Shown here one piece after another: positions 21,225 to 31,573 of a DNA stretch of 64,000 bases (within the stretch, counting starts at the first letter, position 1; the number at the start of each line of letters is the position of its first letter). The stretch covers positions 1 to 64,000 of the forward strand of contig BBDR01000013.1 in assembly GCA_001312405.1 (NCBI GenBank), written 5' to 3'. The notes beneath the pieces are model-generated. The model made no database searches and was not told the origin of the DNA. It saw nothing but the letters and a program-made list of their open reading frames with translations. Made by a program: the position numbers and the translations under genes. Source of the stretch: Clostridium sp. NkU-1. Lineage in GTDB: Bacteria; Bacillota_A; Clostridia; Lachnospirales; Lachnospiraceae.

Positions 21225-22104
21225 ATGAAGGGTCTGCTTGTAAGGATTGACAGCTATCTCCAGGAGGCTGGAGAAGCGGAAAAAGAGCTGATAAAAAGAC
21301 TGCACAAAAATCCTGAATCTGTCCTGCGAAAGAGTATTAAGGAGATTGCCAAGGAAACTTATACCTCTCCGGCAACCGTTGTAAGGCTTTGCAAGAAGCT
21401 GGGCTGTAAAGGATATAAGGATTTTCAGAATACCCTTGCTTATGAGGTAGCATTATTCCAGGAGAGCAGGAAAATTGCGTTTCAGAAGATCACACGGGAA
21501 GATTCCATTGAGGATATTATTTATAAGGTCACAAAGAAAAATATTGAATCATTGGAAACCACCCAAAAGCTTATTGAACCCAAGGTTGTAATAGAATGTG
21601 TGAAGCTGCTGGAAAACTGCAGAAGCGTTACCTTATTTGGACTGGGAACCTCCCTTTTGGCGGCAAGAGATTTATACTTGAAGCTCCTTAGCTGATGTGC
21701 TGTGCAATGTCTGTGATGACTGGCATACACAACTGCTGGCTGCCAGAAATTTAAGAAAAGATGACTTGGCCATTGCTATCAGCTACTCAGGACTTACGGA
21801 AGAAATACTTCAATGTGTGAAAGAAGCAAAAGGAAATGGGGCAAAGGTGATTGCCATAACAAGGGCAGTGGAATCAGAGCTGGCCTCGGAGGCTGATTTC
21901 GTCCTTCCCGTTGCGGCAACAGAGCTGATACACCGGAGCGGCGCCATGTCTTCCCGTATTTCACAATTAAATGTAATTGACATTTTTTTTACTGCTTATG
22001 TTAATAGAAATTATGAGGTATGTATGAGTAAATTCACTAAAAATTATATACAGAAAAAAACCCTCTTCGGGGATACCTCTATGTCCAGAAAGCATGGACA
22101 ATAA
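21225..22104 (+). CDS. MurR/RpiR-family regulator of MurNAc utilisation
   Basis: About 293 residues: N-terminal RpiR HTH (SIKEIAKETYTSPATVVRLC, then KKLGCKGYKDFQ) and a C-terminal SIS sugar-phosphate-binding domain (LFGLGTSLLAARDLYLKLL, AISYSGLTEEI, VIAITRAVESELASEADF). The frame is lost near 21690, after KLL, where family members usually have Arg; a 2-nt loss or 1-nt gain would repair it. Followed by murQ, the PTS and mupG, so the effector is probably MurNAc-6-phosphate (inference). Its last about 15 residues (FGDTSMSRKHGQ) are encoded by a copy of the two-hairpin repeat. Confidence 0.82.
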
Positions 22105-22107
22105 TTA
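22056..22107 (+). repeat. Two-hairpin repeat, copy 2
   Basis: CCCTCTTCGGGG stem, GATACCTCTA linker, then TGTCCAGAAAGCATGGACA stem and ATAATTA tail. It overlaps the 3' end and stop codon of murR and is followed directly by copy 3 with a 52-nt period. Confidence 0.8.
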
Positions 22108-22159
22108 AGGACCCCCCTACGGGGATACCTTTATGTCTAGAAAGCATGGACAATAATTA
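22108..22159 (+). repeat. Two-hairpin repeat, copy 3
   Basis: CCCC..CGGGG stem, ATACCTTTA linker, TGTCTAGAAAGCATGGACA stem and ATAATTA tail, ending about 19 nt before the murQ start. Same orientation as copy 2; the two make a tandem pair. Confidence 0.8.
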
Positions 22160-22177
22160 GGAAAGGAAGTACAGAGC

Positions 22178-23071
22178 ATGATTGATTTGTCAGTGCTGAC
22201 AACAGAGTCCCGTAATCCGGATACCATGAACCTGGATGAAATGACACCACTTCAAATTGCGGCCATCATGAACCAGGAAGATGAAAAAGCCGTAAAAGCC
22301 GTAGAGGAAGTCCTCCCCCAGATTGCCACAGCGATTGAATGGGCGACCGACAGCCTGAAAGCAGGAGGCCGTATCATATACATTGGTGCAGGAACATCAG
22401 GACGTCTGGGAGTACTGGATGCGGTAGAATGTCCGCCCACCTTCGGTGTCCCCAGAGAACTGGTAGTAGGCCTGATTGCAGGCGGAGACAAAGCCTTTGT
22501 AGAGGCGGTAGAAGGAGCTGAGGACAGTGAGACCTTATGTGAGGCGGATTTAAAGGAAATCAGCCTTACCTCAAAGGATATTGTGATCGGCCTGGCGGCA
22601 TCTGGCAGAACGCCCTATGTAATCTACGGCCTTGATTATGCCAATAAAACAGGCTGTCATACCGTAGCTATTGCATGCAATAAAGGATCTGATATAGGAA
22701 AAAAAGCAAAGCTTGCCATTGAACCGGTGACCGGGCCAGAGGTATTGACAGGATCAACCAGATTAAAGGCAGGAACAGCACAAAAGATGATCCTCAATAT
22801 GATTTCAACAGGAAGCATGGTTGGAATCGGGAAAGCCTATGAAAATCTCATGGTAGATGTAAAGCAGAGCAACGAAAAGCTGGTGGTGAGGTCACAGAAC
22901 ATTGTGATGGCGGCAACAGGCTGTACCAGGGAAGATGCCGAAAAGGTATTAAAACAGGCAGAAGGGCATGTTAAAACTGCAATTACCATGATTTTGCTGA
23001 ACTGTGATCCAGAGGACGCAAGACAAAAGTTATCACAAGCCGGAGGAAAGATCCGAAAGGCTTTAAGATAA
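22178..23071 (+). CDS. murQ: N-acetylmuramic acid 6-phosphate etherase
   Basis: Intact, 297 residues. Cleaves the lactyl ether of MurNAc-6-phosphate to GlcNAc-6-phosphate and D-lactate. Family hallmarks: [15 protein letters not shown] at the N-terminus, SIS domain with [24 protein letters not shown] (in pieces [12 protein letters not shown] and [10 protein letters not shown]), [30 protein letters not shown] and a C-terminal UBA-like helical part. AGGAAAGGAAG upstream. It follows MurR and a tandem repeat pair and precedes the MurNAc-type PTS. Confidence 0.96.
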   Translation: MIDLSVLTTESRNPDTMNLDEMTPLQIAAIMNQEDEKAVKAVEEVLPQIATAIEWATDSLKAGGRIIYIGAGTSGRLGVLDAVECPPTFGVPRELVVGLIAGGDKAFVEAVEGAEDSETLCEADLKEISLTSKDIVIGLAASGRTPYVIYGLDYANKTGCHTVAIACNKGSDIGKKAKLAIEPVTGPEVLTGSTRLKAGTAQKMILNMISTGSMVGIGKAYENLMVDVKQSNEKLVVRSQNIVMAATGCTREDAEKVLKQAEGHVKTAITMILLNCDPEDARQKLSQAGGKIRKALR

Positions 23072-23127
23072 AAAGGGGTTTAAAAGCATTTTAAGCAACA
23101 TCATTACATTTTTAAAGGAGGATAATC

Positions 23128-24558
23128 GTGAATTACAAGCAAATCAGTGAACAATTATTAACGCTGCTTGGGGGAAAAGCGAACATAACTTCCAATGCTG
23201 CCTGCATGACAAGGCTTCGTGTCGGTTTAAGAGATACATCCAAGGCAGATATTGAAGGTGTGAAAAAGGTAGAGGGAGTTCTTGGAGTGGTTGAAAGTGA
23301 CACGATCCAGATTGTATTTGGACCGGGGAAAGTAAATAAGGTATTAGATGAATTTTATAAGCTTACAGGGCTTGCAAAGGGACAGGCTGAGAATGGCCCG
23401 GACCAGGGCATCAATGAGGTCGCAAAGGAAAACAAGGCTCTTCAAAAGGCAAAATATGATAAGCCGGTACAGAGATTTTTAAAGAAGATCTCCAATATTT
23501 TCGTAGCATTGCTTCCCGGCATTATTGCAGCAGGCTTGATCAATGGTATCTGCAATGTTATTAATGTTTCTTCAGGCGGAGCACTTTCAGGAGTATGGTG
23601 GTATCAATGCATCCGGACTATGGGCTGGGCGCTGTTTGCTTATCTGCCCATTCTGGTTGGATACAATGCTGCAAAGGAATTCGGCGGTTCAGGAGTTCTT
23701 GGAGCCATTGCAGGCGCCATGTCCATTGCTAATCCGGGTATGCCACTGCTTGCAACGGTAAATGATGCCCAGATTCTTCTTCCTATAACTAATACGGCAT
23801 TTAATCCGGCTTCCGGCGGACTGTTAGCTGCTTTGATCGCAGGTGCGTTCTTCGCCTTCCTTGAGAAGAATATCAGAAAACGTATGCCTGACTTAATTGA
23901 TACCTTTGTAAGCCCTCTTTTAGTGCTTATCATTGGCGGTATTGTTGCACTGCTGGTAATCCAGCCTTTGGGTGCAGGTTTAACAAAGGTGATCTTTGCT
24001 GTTTTAAGCTTTGTATATGAAAAGATGGGCGTTGTAGGCGGATACATTTTATCAGCAGGTTTCCTTCCGCTGGTAGCAGTAGGCTTACATCAGGCCTTAA
24101 CCCCCATCCATGCCCTGTTAAATGATCCGGCAGGAGCAACAAAAGGAATCAACTATCTCCTCCCCATCCTTATGATGGCAGGCGGCGGACAGGTGGGTGC
24201 CGGTATTGCATTGTATGTAAAGACTAAGAACGTAAAATTAAAGAGATATATCCGGGATTCCATACCAGTAGGTATTCTTGGAATCGGTGAGCCCATGATG
24301 TATGCAGTAACCCTGCCTCTTGGCAAATCCTTTATCACCGCCTGTGTTGGTTCAGGATTTGGAGGCGCTGTTGCAGCTCTTATGCACCTTGGTACCGTAT
24401 CTCAGGGAGTATCCGGTTTGTTTGGGTTATTGATTGTCCAGCCAGGTCAGCAGATCGGCTATATAATATCCATGCTCATTGCTTATGCAGGCGGCTTCCT
24501 GGTAACCTATTTCTTCGGAGTGGATGAAGACAGAATTAACGAGGTATATGGAGAATAA
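23128..24558 (+). CDS. murP: PTS EIIBC transporter, MurNAc type
   Basis: Intact, 476 residues; GTG start preceded by AAAGGAGGA. N-terminal EIIB domain with phospho-accepting C26 in NAACMTRLRVGL, linker about 90-115, then an EIIC domain with about ten membrane helices (PGIIAAGLINGICNV, GIGEPMMYAVTLPLGKSF with the substrate-proximal Glu). No EIIA, as in MurP and related glucose-family transporters that borrow it. Placement between murQ and mupG argues for MurNAc uptake; a related amino sugar is possible. Confidence 0.85.
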   Translation: MNYKQISEQLLTLLGGKANITSNAACMTRLRVGLRDTSKADIEGVKKVEGVLGVVESDTIQIVFGPGKVNKVLDEFYKLTGLAKGQAENGPDQGINEVAKENKALQKAKYDKPVQRFLKKISNIFVALLPGIIAAGLINGICNVINVSSGGALSGVWWYQCIRTMGWALFAYLPILVGYNAAKEFGGSGVLGAIAGAMSIANPGMPLLATVNDAQILLPITNTAFNPASGGLLAALIAGAFFAFLEKNIRKRMPDLIDTFVSPLLVLIIGGIVALLVIQPLGAGLTKVIFAVLSFVYEKMGVVGGYILSAGFLPLVAVGLHQALTPIHALLNDPAGATKGINYLLPILMMAGGGQVGAGIALYVKTKNVKLKRYIRDSIPVGILGIGEPMMYAVTLPLGKSFITACVGSGFGGAVAALMHLGTVSQGVSGLFGLLIVQPGQQIGYIISMLIAYAGGFLVTYFFGVDEDRINEVYGE

Positions 24559-25609
24559 ATGAATACAGGAATTTCAATCTATTTTTCAAACGGAATGGAA
24601 AAAAAATGAACGCTTAATAAAAAAGGCGGTAAAGAACGGAGTGAAGTATGCATTTACTTCGCTCCACATTCCGGAGGAGACAGGAGTCGATTACCGTTCG
24701 GATGTTCAAAAGCTTCTTAGTATGTGCAGGGAAGGCGGGTTAAATCTCATTGTGGATGTTGGCCCGGAAACCCTTGAAAAGCTTGGAACAGAAAGCATTG
24801 CAGAGCTGAAGGAACTTGGGATCACCCATGTCCGCCTTGATTATGGCTTTGATGCAAAAGAAACGGTAGAGATTTCCAAGGACTTTCATGTGGTATTTAA
24901 TGCCTCCACCATTATGGAGGAGGAACTTTTGGAGTGGAAAAAGTATGGGGCTGATTTTACCAGATTTGCAGCCTGCCATAATTTTTATCCCAAGCAGTTC
25001 ACGGCCCTGTCCTTAAAACGGACAAGGGAAATGAATCAGAGGCTTCAATATCTTGGATTTACTACCATGGCCTTTGTGCCTGGGAATCTGGAGCTTAGAG
25101 GACCCTTGTTTGAGGGTCTTCCTACGGTGGAGGAACACCGGGAAAGGAAAGACCAGGTGCTTTTGAACATGCTGGAGCTTTATTATGAAGGTTCCTGCGA
25201 CGTGGTTCTGATCGGCGATGTGGATGTGGAAGAAAAGGACTGGAAGGATATCCAATGCTTAAGCCATGATTATGTGGAGCTTAAGGCAGACATACTTCCT
25301 TCCTATGAATTTGTAAGAGACATCATCCATCATGACAGGCCGGATTCCAGCGAATACGTTTTCCGCTCCCAGGAATCAAGACAATATAAGCAGGAAATCA
25401 AGCCTGATCCTGAGGATCAGTCACAAGTGAGGAAGCAGGGAAGCATCTGCATTTCCAATGTTGATTACTTAAGGTATATGGGAGAGCTGGAAATTGCCAG
25501 AGTTGATTTGCCTGGAGAGGACAGGGTAAATGTTATAGGACAGGTACATGACTCTCATATGAAATATCTGCCCTTTATTCAAAAGGGGCTTGGGGTGAAG
25601 CTGATATAG
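24559..25609 (+). CDS. mupG: 6-phospho-N-acetylmuramidase (DUF871 family)
   Basis: About 349 residues. The DUF871/MupG family splits MurNAc-6P-GlcNAc disaccharides. Start MNTGISIYFSNGMEK directly follows the PTS stop. Seen: LNLIVDVGPETLEKLG, THVRLDYGFDAKETVE and FVPGNLELRGPLFEGLPTVEEHR (in pieces FVPGNLELRGPLF and GLPTVEEHR), with a beta-barrel C-terminal domain ending GVKLI. Eight A at 24599-24606 break the frame; seven give MEKNERLIKKAVKNG. Its presence means the operon can handle muropeptide-derived disaccharide as well as free MurNAc (inference). A strong terminator follows. Confidence 0.9.
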
Positions 25610-25636
25610 TTCTTCCTGTTAAAAAAAAATTACAAT

Positions 25637-25682
25637 AAAAAGTCTGTAACCGTTGGTAAAACCGGGGTTACAGACTTTTTTT
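25637..25682 (+). terminator. Terminator of the MurNAc operon
   Basis: AAAAAGTCTGTAACC pairs with GGTTACAGACTTTTTTT. Confidence 0.93.
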
Positions 25683-25720
25683 AACTGTTACATTGCAGCG
25701 TAAGTCCGCACTGCTCATTG

Positions 25721-27019
25721 CTATTGTGAAGAGTTCCAGGTCAGGGCGGCATGGGCATCTAAAAGGCCTCCGCTTACCATTTTTCCTGTAAGGGTATCCA
25801 GCTTCCTGCTGGAGCTTAAAAGAATATTTTTTACATCAGACAGGGATATATCCTGCCGGTAGGAATAGAGCATGGCGGCCACGCCGGTTACCATGGGAGC
25901 TGCCATGGAAGTGCCGCTCATAAAGCCATAGGAATTTCCTGGAACCGTGCTTAAAATGTAGCTGCCAGGGGCGGCTATATCAACACTGCTTGCGCCATAG
26001 TTGGAATCCTTGCCCAAGCTTCCGTCAAACAGAAGGTTTGCCACGGAAATGATGTTGTCATAAGGGAGGGAAGCCGGATAAACAGGTAGATATCTGTATC
26101 ATATCCAAGCCCCGAGATTCCGCCGTTTCCGCAGGACCACAAACAGCATCTTGGAATTTTGTATGGTCAGGGCCAGTTCTTCGCTGTAAGCAGTGGTACC
26201 CATGCTCAGGTTGCAGATTAAAGCGCCATGTGCTTCGGCATAATGGATGGCCTGGATCACCGCTTCCGGGGATCCCAGTCCGTCTTCGCTCCAAGGGCCT
26301 TTAAGGGCATGATCTTAACGTAGTTATTATCCGTGATTCCGGCAATGCCGTAGGCTCCCCGTGCAGCGCTGATGGTTCCTGCCGCATGGGTTCCATGGGT
26401 GTCCTCACTGCCGGTAAAGACCTGGTTGTTTCCGGAATAGAAATTCCAGCCGTGAATATCATCCACATATCCGTCGTCGTCGTTATCAATTCCATCCCCG
26501 TCGATCTCGCCGGGATTGGTCCATATGGCATCCTTAAGCTCCTGGTGATTGATATCAATGCCGGTATCGATGATGGCAACAATGACGGAACGCTTGTTTT
26601 CAGCCTGGTCATAAAGCTTCCACGCAGGCTGTATGTTAATATCAATTCCCGTGACAGCGCCGATTACCGTAGATTCATAATCCCCGGGGCCGGGCTTTAT
26701 TGTACCGTCTTTTGATTTCCTTCCATCGTAAATATTATCAATTGATTTGAATCTGGACTTTAACTCTATAAGGCGGAATTCCCCGTCATTTTTAAGTCCC
26801 CACTGGTAAGTGGAAAATTCATCCGAGGGGGATAAGTTTACAAGGCCCGGGCCAAGGGCCATAGTCTGCAAGGCTTGTCCGCTGTCGGAAGAATATGTTT
26901 GAAGTGCGCTGGTTAAGGTCTTATTGGGTCCTTTTCCTGGATCAGGGCTGTTAAAAAAAGGGCAGGCCTGCAAGAAGGAGGGCTAGGATCAGACAGGCAG
27001 CGCGAGTTATTTTTTTCAT
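25721..27019 (-). CDS. Secreted subtilisin-like serine protease (S8)
   Basis: About 433 residues after repair, an exact codon count when all shifts are undone. Signal peptide [20 protein letters not shown] at 27019. Prodomain-like region, then the triad: Asp in [12 protein letters not shown], His in [13 protein letters not shown], Ser in [16 protein letters not shown] calcium-site-like segment [14 protein letters not shown] precedes the His. Frame breaks: seven T on the coding strand at 26953-26959 and four missing bases near 26290, 26134, 26127 and 26095 (restoring [13 protein letters not shown] and [13 protein letters not shown]). Extracellular or wall-associated; no anchor visible. Confidence 0.85.
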
Positions 27020-27249
27020 GGTTTCTATCTCCTTATATATAAAACAATCTTTGAAATCGTTCCTATTATACCATATACCCTACGCGGTAGGTTAAAAAAA
27101 ACATGTGAAAATTTTGAAGATTTAACATATTTTGGTTAAAGATTCTCTGAAATCCTTCATTTGGCTAATCAGAATTGTTTTGATGAAAATAGTTTGATAA
27201 AGCTTCTTGTCCTGTGATAAAATATTAAAATGCAGAGAGGAGGGCTTTC

Positions 27250-28301
27250 ATGGAAGAAAAATATTTTCGAAATAAAATCACATGGTTTACATTTCTATTT
27301 AGTTTTCTGGTCATATGGGTCCACTCCTACAATGCTGTATTGTTCTTAGGCAGCACAAGGCTGGCCTATAAGACCGACTGGATGGAACGGTTTTTAGGAG
27401 GCGCGGTGGCGCAGATTGCCGTACCGGGCTTCTTCCTGATTTCCTCCTATCTTTTCTTTCGCGGCTTTACTCTGGACCGCCTCATGGTAAAGTGGAATTC
27501 CAGGATACGGAGCGTATTGGTTCCCTATATTCTATGGAATTTCCTTTATTATCTCGGATATGTCATCGGCAGCCGGATTCCGGTGCTTTCTGATATCATA
27601 GGAAAGGGAAAAGTGCCTTTTACGTTTACCATGGCAGCGGAATCGGTCCTTCATTATAAGTATAATTATGTATTCTGGTATTTAAACCAACTGATCCAGC
27701 TGATCCTTCTGGCTCCCCTTATTTATATCATTGTAAAGCGGAAGGAAACAGGCTGTTTGTTTCTTGGGGGAATTTTGGCAGCAATCTATATGGGAGCTGT
27801 GCTTCCCTTTTTAAATCTGGATGCCCTGTTTTATTATTCTTTCGGGGCCTTTGCAGCCATTCATGGGAAAAAGATCGTAGAAGGACCCTGGAATTTAAAA
27901 TACCTTGAGGCAGGTGCCGCGGTTCTTATAGCAGCCTTTTTTTCTTTATTTGGTTGATTTTCCAGGAGATATCAAAGGGGAGATGGCGGCTTCTGACGTA
28001 TGTTTCCGGCTTCTTGTTCCAGTGGGATTATGGCTCATGGTACCGGAGAAGCATCTGATAGAGGCAAAGGAATGGATGAAGCAGAATTTTTTTCCTTTAT
28101 GCAACTCACTTTGCAATGGTAAGGCTGATGAACAAAACGGGAGCATTGCTGCTCCCGACTGTTTCTGCAGTGCCCTTTGGACTGTTTCTGCTCATGCCGC
28201 TTTTTTTGTGTTTTCTTCAGTTATCAGATAGGGCGGTTATTAAGGCGTTTCCTTCCGAGCCTGTGGTGTCTGTTAAACGGTGGACGGTAAAAGGATATTA
28301 A
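27250..28301 (+). CDS. Membrane acyltransferase (acyltransferase-3 family)
   Basis: About 349 residues with about ten hydrophobic helices. The N-terminal WFTFLFSFLVIWVHSYN carries the His of the acyltransferase-3 active site, with RIRSVLVPYILWNFLYY and YNYVFWYLNQLIQL further on. Likely transfers an acetyl or other acyl group to a cell-surface glycan; the acceptor is unknown. Two T runs, 27937-27943 and 28087-28093, break the frame; six T in each restores FFLYLVDF and NFFLYATHFAMVRLMN. Converges with, and overlaps by 4 nt, the methyltransferase gene. Confidence 0.8.
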
Positions 28302-29187
28302 GCGTCCAGCCACCATCTGCCGGATGCGCCGCAGGGCAGGAGAAGACCGGTGCTTGTAACAGGAAGCCCTATTTCCCCGGACTCTACAACACCGCCGTAT
28401 TTTTGTTTCACCTCAATGGATAACATGTAGGTTAATACAGAAGGAGCCAATCCTGTGGTATAGGAATTGATGAGGAAAAACAGCGGCTTTTCGGATAAAA
28501 GCTGGGCGCACAGTTGAACGAGAGGATGAATGGCATCTTCTATTTTCCAGATTTCGCCCTTTGGCCCTCTTCCATAGGAAGGAGGATCCATAATGATCGC
28601 ATCGTAATGGTTTCCCCTTCTGATCTCTCTTTCAACAAATTTTACGCAGTCATCCACGATCCAGCGGATGGAAGCGGATTCTAAGTTGGAGGAGCGGGCA
28701 TTTTCCTTGGCCCAGCCGACCATTCCCTTGGATGCATCAACATGAGTGACAGAAGCTCCGGCTTTTGCCGCTGCCAGGGTAGCACCTCCGGTGTAGGCGA
28801 ACAAGTTAAGCACTTTTACAGGCCGTCCGGCCTGTTTTATTTTTTTCACTGAACCAGTCCCAGTTTGCTGCCTGTTCCGGAAAGAGTCCTGTATGCTTAA
28901 AGCTGAAAGGCTTTAATTGAAAGGTTAAATCCTTATAACTGATTGTCCATTGTTCCGGAAGATCAAAAAAATTCCCACTCGCCGCCGCCCTTAGCGCTGC
29001 GGTGATAGTGGCCGTTCATTTTCTTCCAGCCTTTTTCTTTCTTGGGAGTGGACCAGATAACCTGTGGGTCAGGACGAACAAGGAGATACTTTCCCCAGCG
29101 TTCAAGCTTTTCTCCTTCTGAACAGTCTATCACTTCATAATCTTTCCAGCCGTCTGCAATCCACATAATTGGTGCCGCCCTTTCCAT
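28298..29187 (-). CDS. Class I SAM-dependent rRNA-type methyltransferase (RlmI/RlmK-like)
   Basis: About 295 residues. The SAM site is VLNLFAYTGGATLAAAKAGA, the acidic ribose ligand is in THVDASKGMV, and the catalytic IIMDPPSYGRG motif is the DPPxF/Y-type loop of the RlmI/RlmK family. An N-terminal extension (to about 110) may bind RNA. Two runs break the frame: 28965-28971 (six bases give EWEFFDLPE) and 28840-28846 (six give FSEKIKQAGRP). The exact target base cannot be told from sequence. Confidence 0.82.
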
Positions 29188-29376
29188 AAATAGTTAATAG
29201 TAGTTTTCTCAAATTATCCGTTCAATGAGCCAAAGGCAATTTGAACTTCCTTGATTATACTGGATGGAGCCGGGAGCGTCAAGTACGGGAAAATTGATGG
29301 AAAAAGGGCTGTAATCACACCTTGTCTTTTGTCCTATATAATATAGTATAATTCCAAATAGTGAGGTGTAAAATTT

Positions 29377-29640
29377 ATGTGTTGTTTTAATATAGGATTT
29401 ACTGCCGGTAACTGCGGCTGCGGCTGGAACTGGGGAATCAACAATAACTGCTGTAACCGATGTAACCGGGGCTGGAACAACGACTGCAACTGGGGCTGGA
29501 ACAACGGCTGTAACTGGGGCTGGAACAATGGCTGTAACTGGGGCTGGAGCAACGGCTTTAATAATTGCTGTAATCGTGGCTGCTGCAACCGGTGTAATCG
29601 ATGCTGTGGTAACTGGGGCTGTAATAATCGCTGCAATTAG
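29377..29640 (+). CDS. Small Cys/Trp/Asn/Gly-rich repeat protein of unknown function
   Basis: 87 residues, of which about 19 are Cys and 10 Trp, the rest mainly Asn, Gly and Arg. Starts MCCFNIGFTAGNCGCGWNWG; the middle is four 8-residue units of the form GWNNGCNW; the end has CC pairs separated by NR. A GAGGTG ribosome binding site sits 9 nt before the ATG and a hairpin with seven T follows the stop, so it looks like a real monocistronic gene. No signal peptide or known family is visible. The Cys density suggests metal binding, disulfide cross-linking or a structural (for example spore or envelope) role; this is speculation. Confidence 0.7.
   Translation: MCCFNIGFTAGNCGCGWNWGINNNCCNRCNRGWNNDCNWGWNNGCNWGWNNGCNWGWSNGFNNCCNRGCCNRCNRCCGNWGCNNRCN
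29470..29565 (+). repeat. Four tandem 24-bp coding repeats
   Basis: Units at 29470, 29494, 29518 and 29542 begin GGCTGGAACAA and end TGTAACTGG with few changes; each encodes eight residues. The fourth unit is the most diverged. They show that the peptide grew by in-frame duplication. Confidence 0.9.
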
Positions 29641-29647
29641 CTTAAAA

Positions 29648-29688
29648 AGAATTCTTATTTAAGGATTCTATGAGGACTTTTTTTCGTA
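29648..29688 (+). terminator. Terminator after the repeat peptide gene
   Basis: AGAATTCTT pairs with AAGGATTCT (one G-T), loop ATTT, with a T7 tract 9 nt further on. Confidence 0.6.
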
Positions 29689-30005
29689 TTGTAATTTCCT
29701 CTTAATCCTTTCAGTTTTAGAAATTGCCGGATCATTTAATTAACAGCTTTATAGGACTGGATTCTGTATTGTACAGGACTCAGTCCTATTAGTTTGTATT
29801 TCATCTTTATAAAATATCTCTTTCTTTTACAGGTCCGGGAAGTATTTTAATATTTTTGACTGCTGTTTTTTAAGGTAAAAACGCAAAAAAGGCAGGGGGA
29901 AATAATTTCGTAATAGAATTGAAAGATTAAAACAGTTGAATAATCTAAGATTAATTGTTAAAATAAATAATAGCAAAAAAGGAAATCCCTGTAAGGAGTG
30001 AGAAT
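29689..30005. other. Intergenic, promoter region of the next gene
   Basis: A/T-rich, no credible open frame. A GGACT..AGTCC inverted repeat lies around 29755-29795. The TTGAATAATC..TAAAAT stretch near 29936-29962 could be the promoter of the following cell-wall-repeat gene, but the match is weak. Confidence 0.4.
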
Positions 30006-31357
30006 ATGAAAAGAAAAGGTCTCATTGTGTTAGCTGCTGCGGCTATGCTGGCAATTGGTACTTCATCCATGGACGCTTGGGCTGGTTGGGAACAGTCTGG
30101 TTCGGGGAATGCATGGATTTATAAAGATGATAGTGGGAACAGAGTTACAAATACCTGGAAAAAGGGAGCGGACAACCTTTGGCGTTATTTAAACAGCAAT
30201 GGTGAGATGGCCGTAAATACCTGGGTGGAAAATACTTATTATATGGACTCCAACGGAATCCTGGTTACGGATAAGTGGATGAAGTTCCAGGATTCAGGCA
30301 GCTCTCAGTACAAATGGTATTATTTCGGCAGCAGCGGAAAAGCCATTATGGACAATTGGTCCAAGATCAATAACAAATGGTATTACTTTGATCCCAATGG
30401 CGAGATGCAGACCGGCTGGGTCCTTGATAACCTGTATTATTGCGGAACCGATGGAGCCATGCGCACCGGCTGGCAAAAGCTTTTCGCACCGGACAGTGAT
30501 TACGACAATGACCGTGTCACTCCTGGGGATAACGACGATGGAAAATACTGGTATTATTTTAACGACAGCGGAAAAAAATATACACCAAGGGATATGTCCG
30601 GGGATTATGCCACCTATAAGATTGACGGAGTAGCTTATTGCTTTGACTCAGAGGGAGCGCTTCAGACCGGCTGGAAGAACGTTGGAATTGAAAATGCCGA
30701 GTATGAGATCCAGAATTATAAATATTATGACAGCAATGGAAAGCTGAGAGTGGCTGGTATTCCGTGGAACCGCCTCATGATATTTCCGGCTATGAAGAGA
30801 GCGTGGAATGGTTTTATTTTTCAAGTACAGGTGTTCCAAAGACCGGTCCAAAGGAAGGAAAGGCCACCACTCAGAATATAACTAAAATCAACGATAAAAC
30901 CTATCTGTTTAATGACCTGGGCAACCCTGTGTATGGACTGCAGAAGGTGATGATTGGAAATTCTTCAGAATATACGGCATTTTATTTCGGAGATAAGAAA
31001 ACCAGCACCATGCAAAAGGGCAGGGTAAAGGTGATCGAGGGAGACGGAAGCGATGCCACCTATTATTTCAGTGACAGCGGTCGCGGTTATACCGGAGTCA
31101 AGGATGGTTCCCTGTATTATATGGGAAAGCTTCAATGTGCGGATGAAGGAACCAAATATGAAGCCATTGCCATTCCGACAGGAAGCACAACCACTACTTA
31201 TGTGGTGAATACTTCCGGAAAGGTAGCCAAAAACACCACCGTAAAGAACGCCGATGGAGTGAAATATAAGACCGGAAGCAACGGGAATTTATTAAAGGTA
31301 GACGATGCAAGCCCAAGCGGAGAAGGCAGAACCCCCACAGAACCGACATGGAATTAG
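30006..31357 (+). CDS. Secreted protein with cell-wall-binding (choline/glucan-type) repeats, copy 1
   Basis: About 450 residues. Signal peptide MKRKGLIVLAAAAMLAIGTS with likely cleavage after AWA. Nearly the whole mature protein consists of CW_binding_1-type repeats (NNKWYYFDPNGEMQTGW, DNLYYCGTDGAMRTGW), with longer acidic inserts (DSDYDNDRVTPGDNDDG). One base is missing near 30756; restoring GGG gives VAGYSVEPPHDISGYEE. No enzymatic domain is visible, so it probably coats or cross-bridges the wall. Related proteins lie at 48911-51186, on the other side of the ribosomal cluster. Confidence 0.82.
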
Positions 31358-31373
31358 GAAAAGGGCGATTCAT

Positions 31374-31414
31374 GGCGCAAAACCTGGAAAATCAGATTTT
31401 GCGCCAATTTTTTT
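31374..31414 (+). terminator. Terminator before the S10 operon
   Basis: GGCGCAAAA pairs with TTTTGCGCC, followed by AATTTTTTT. Confidence 0.92.
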
Positions 31415-31426
31415 GAAAAAAAATGC

Positions 31427-31455
31427 TTGCAATGTAAAAAAAATTATGTTATTAT
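31427..31455 (+). promoter_or_regulatory. S10 operon promoter
   Basis: TTGCAA, 17-nt spacer, TATTAT, about 230 nt upstream of rpsJ and just behind a terminator. Confidence 0.75.
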
Positions 31456-31573
31456 ACAAAGGCTGTGGCATGATAGCTGTGAAGCGTGAGGTTGCTGCTT
31501 ATAAAAGCAGGTTTTCCGTGGAGCGAATGTCAAGTTAGGAAACTGGCGACAAGTCACTGTACAATTTAAAATT

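Noticed and set aside
27020..27249. Insertion-sequence ends near the subtilase and acyltransferase genes
   Set aside because: No inverted terminal repeats or transposase remnants visible; the region reads as two divergent promoters.
29470..29565. 24-bp repeats considered as a CRISPR array
   Set aside because: Units abut without spacers and stay in coding frame; no cas genes nearby.
29334..29636. Gln/Leu/Pro-rich open frame opposite the Cys-rich peptide
   Set aside because: It is the mirror of the 24-bp repeats on the other strand, has no ribosome binding site, and the plus-strand frame has both start signal and terminator.
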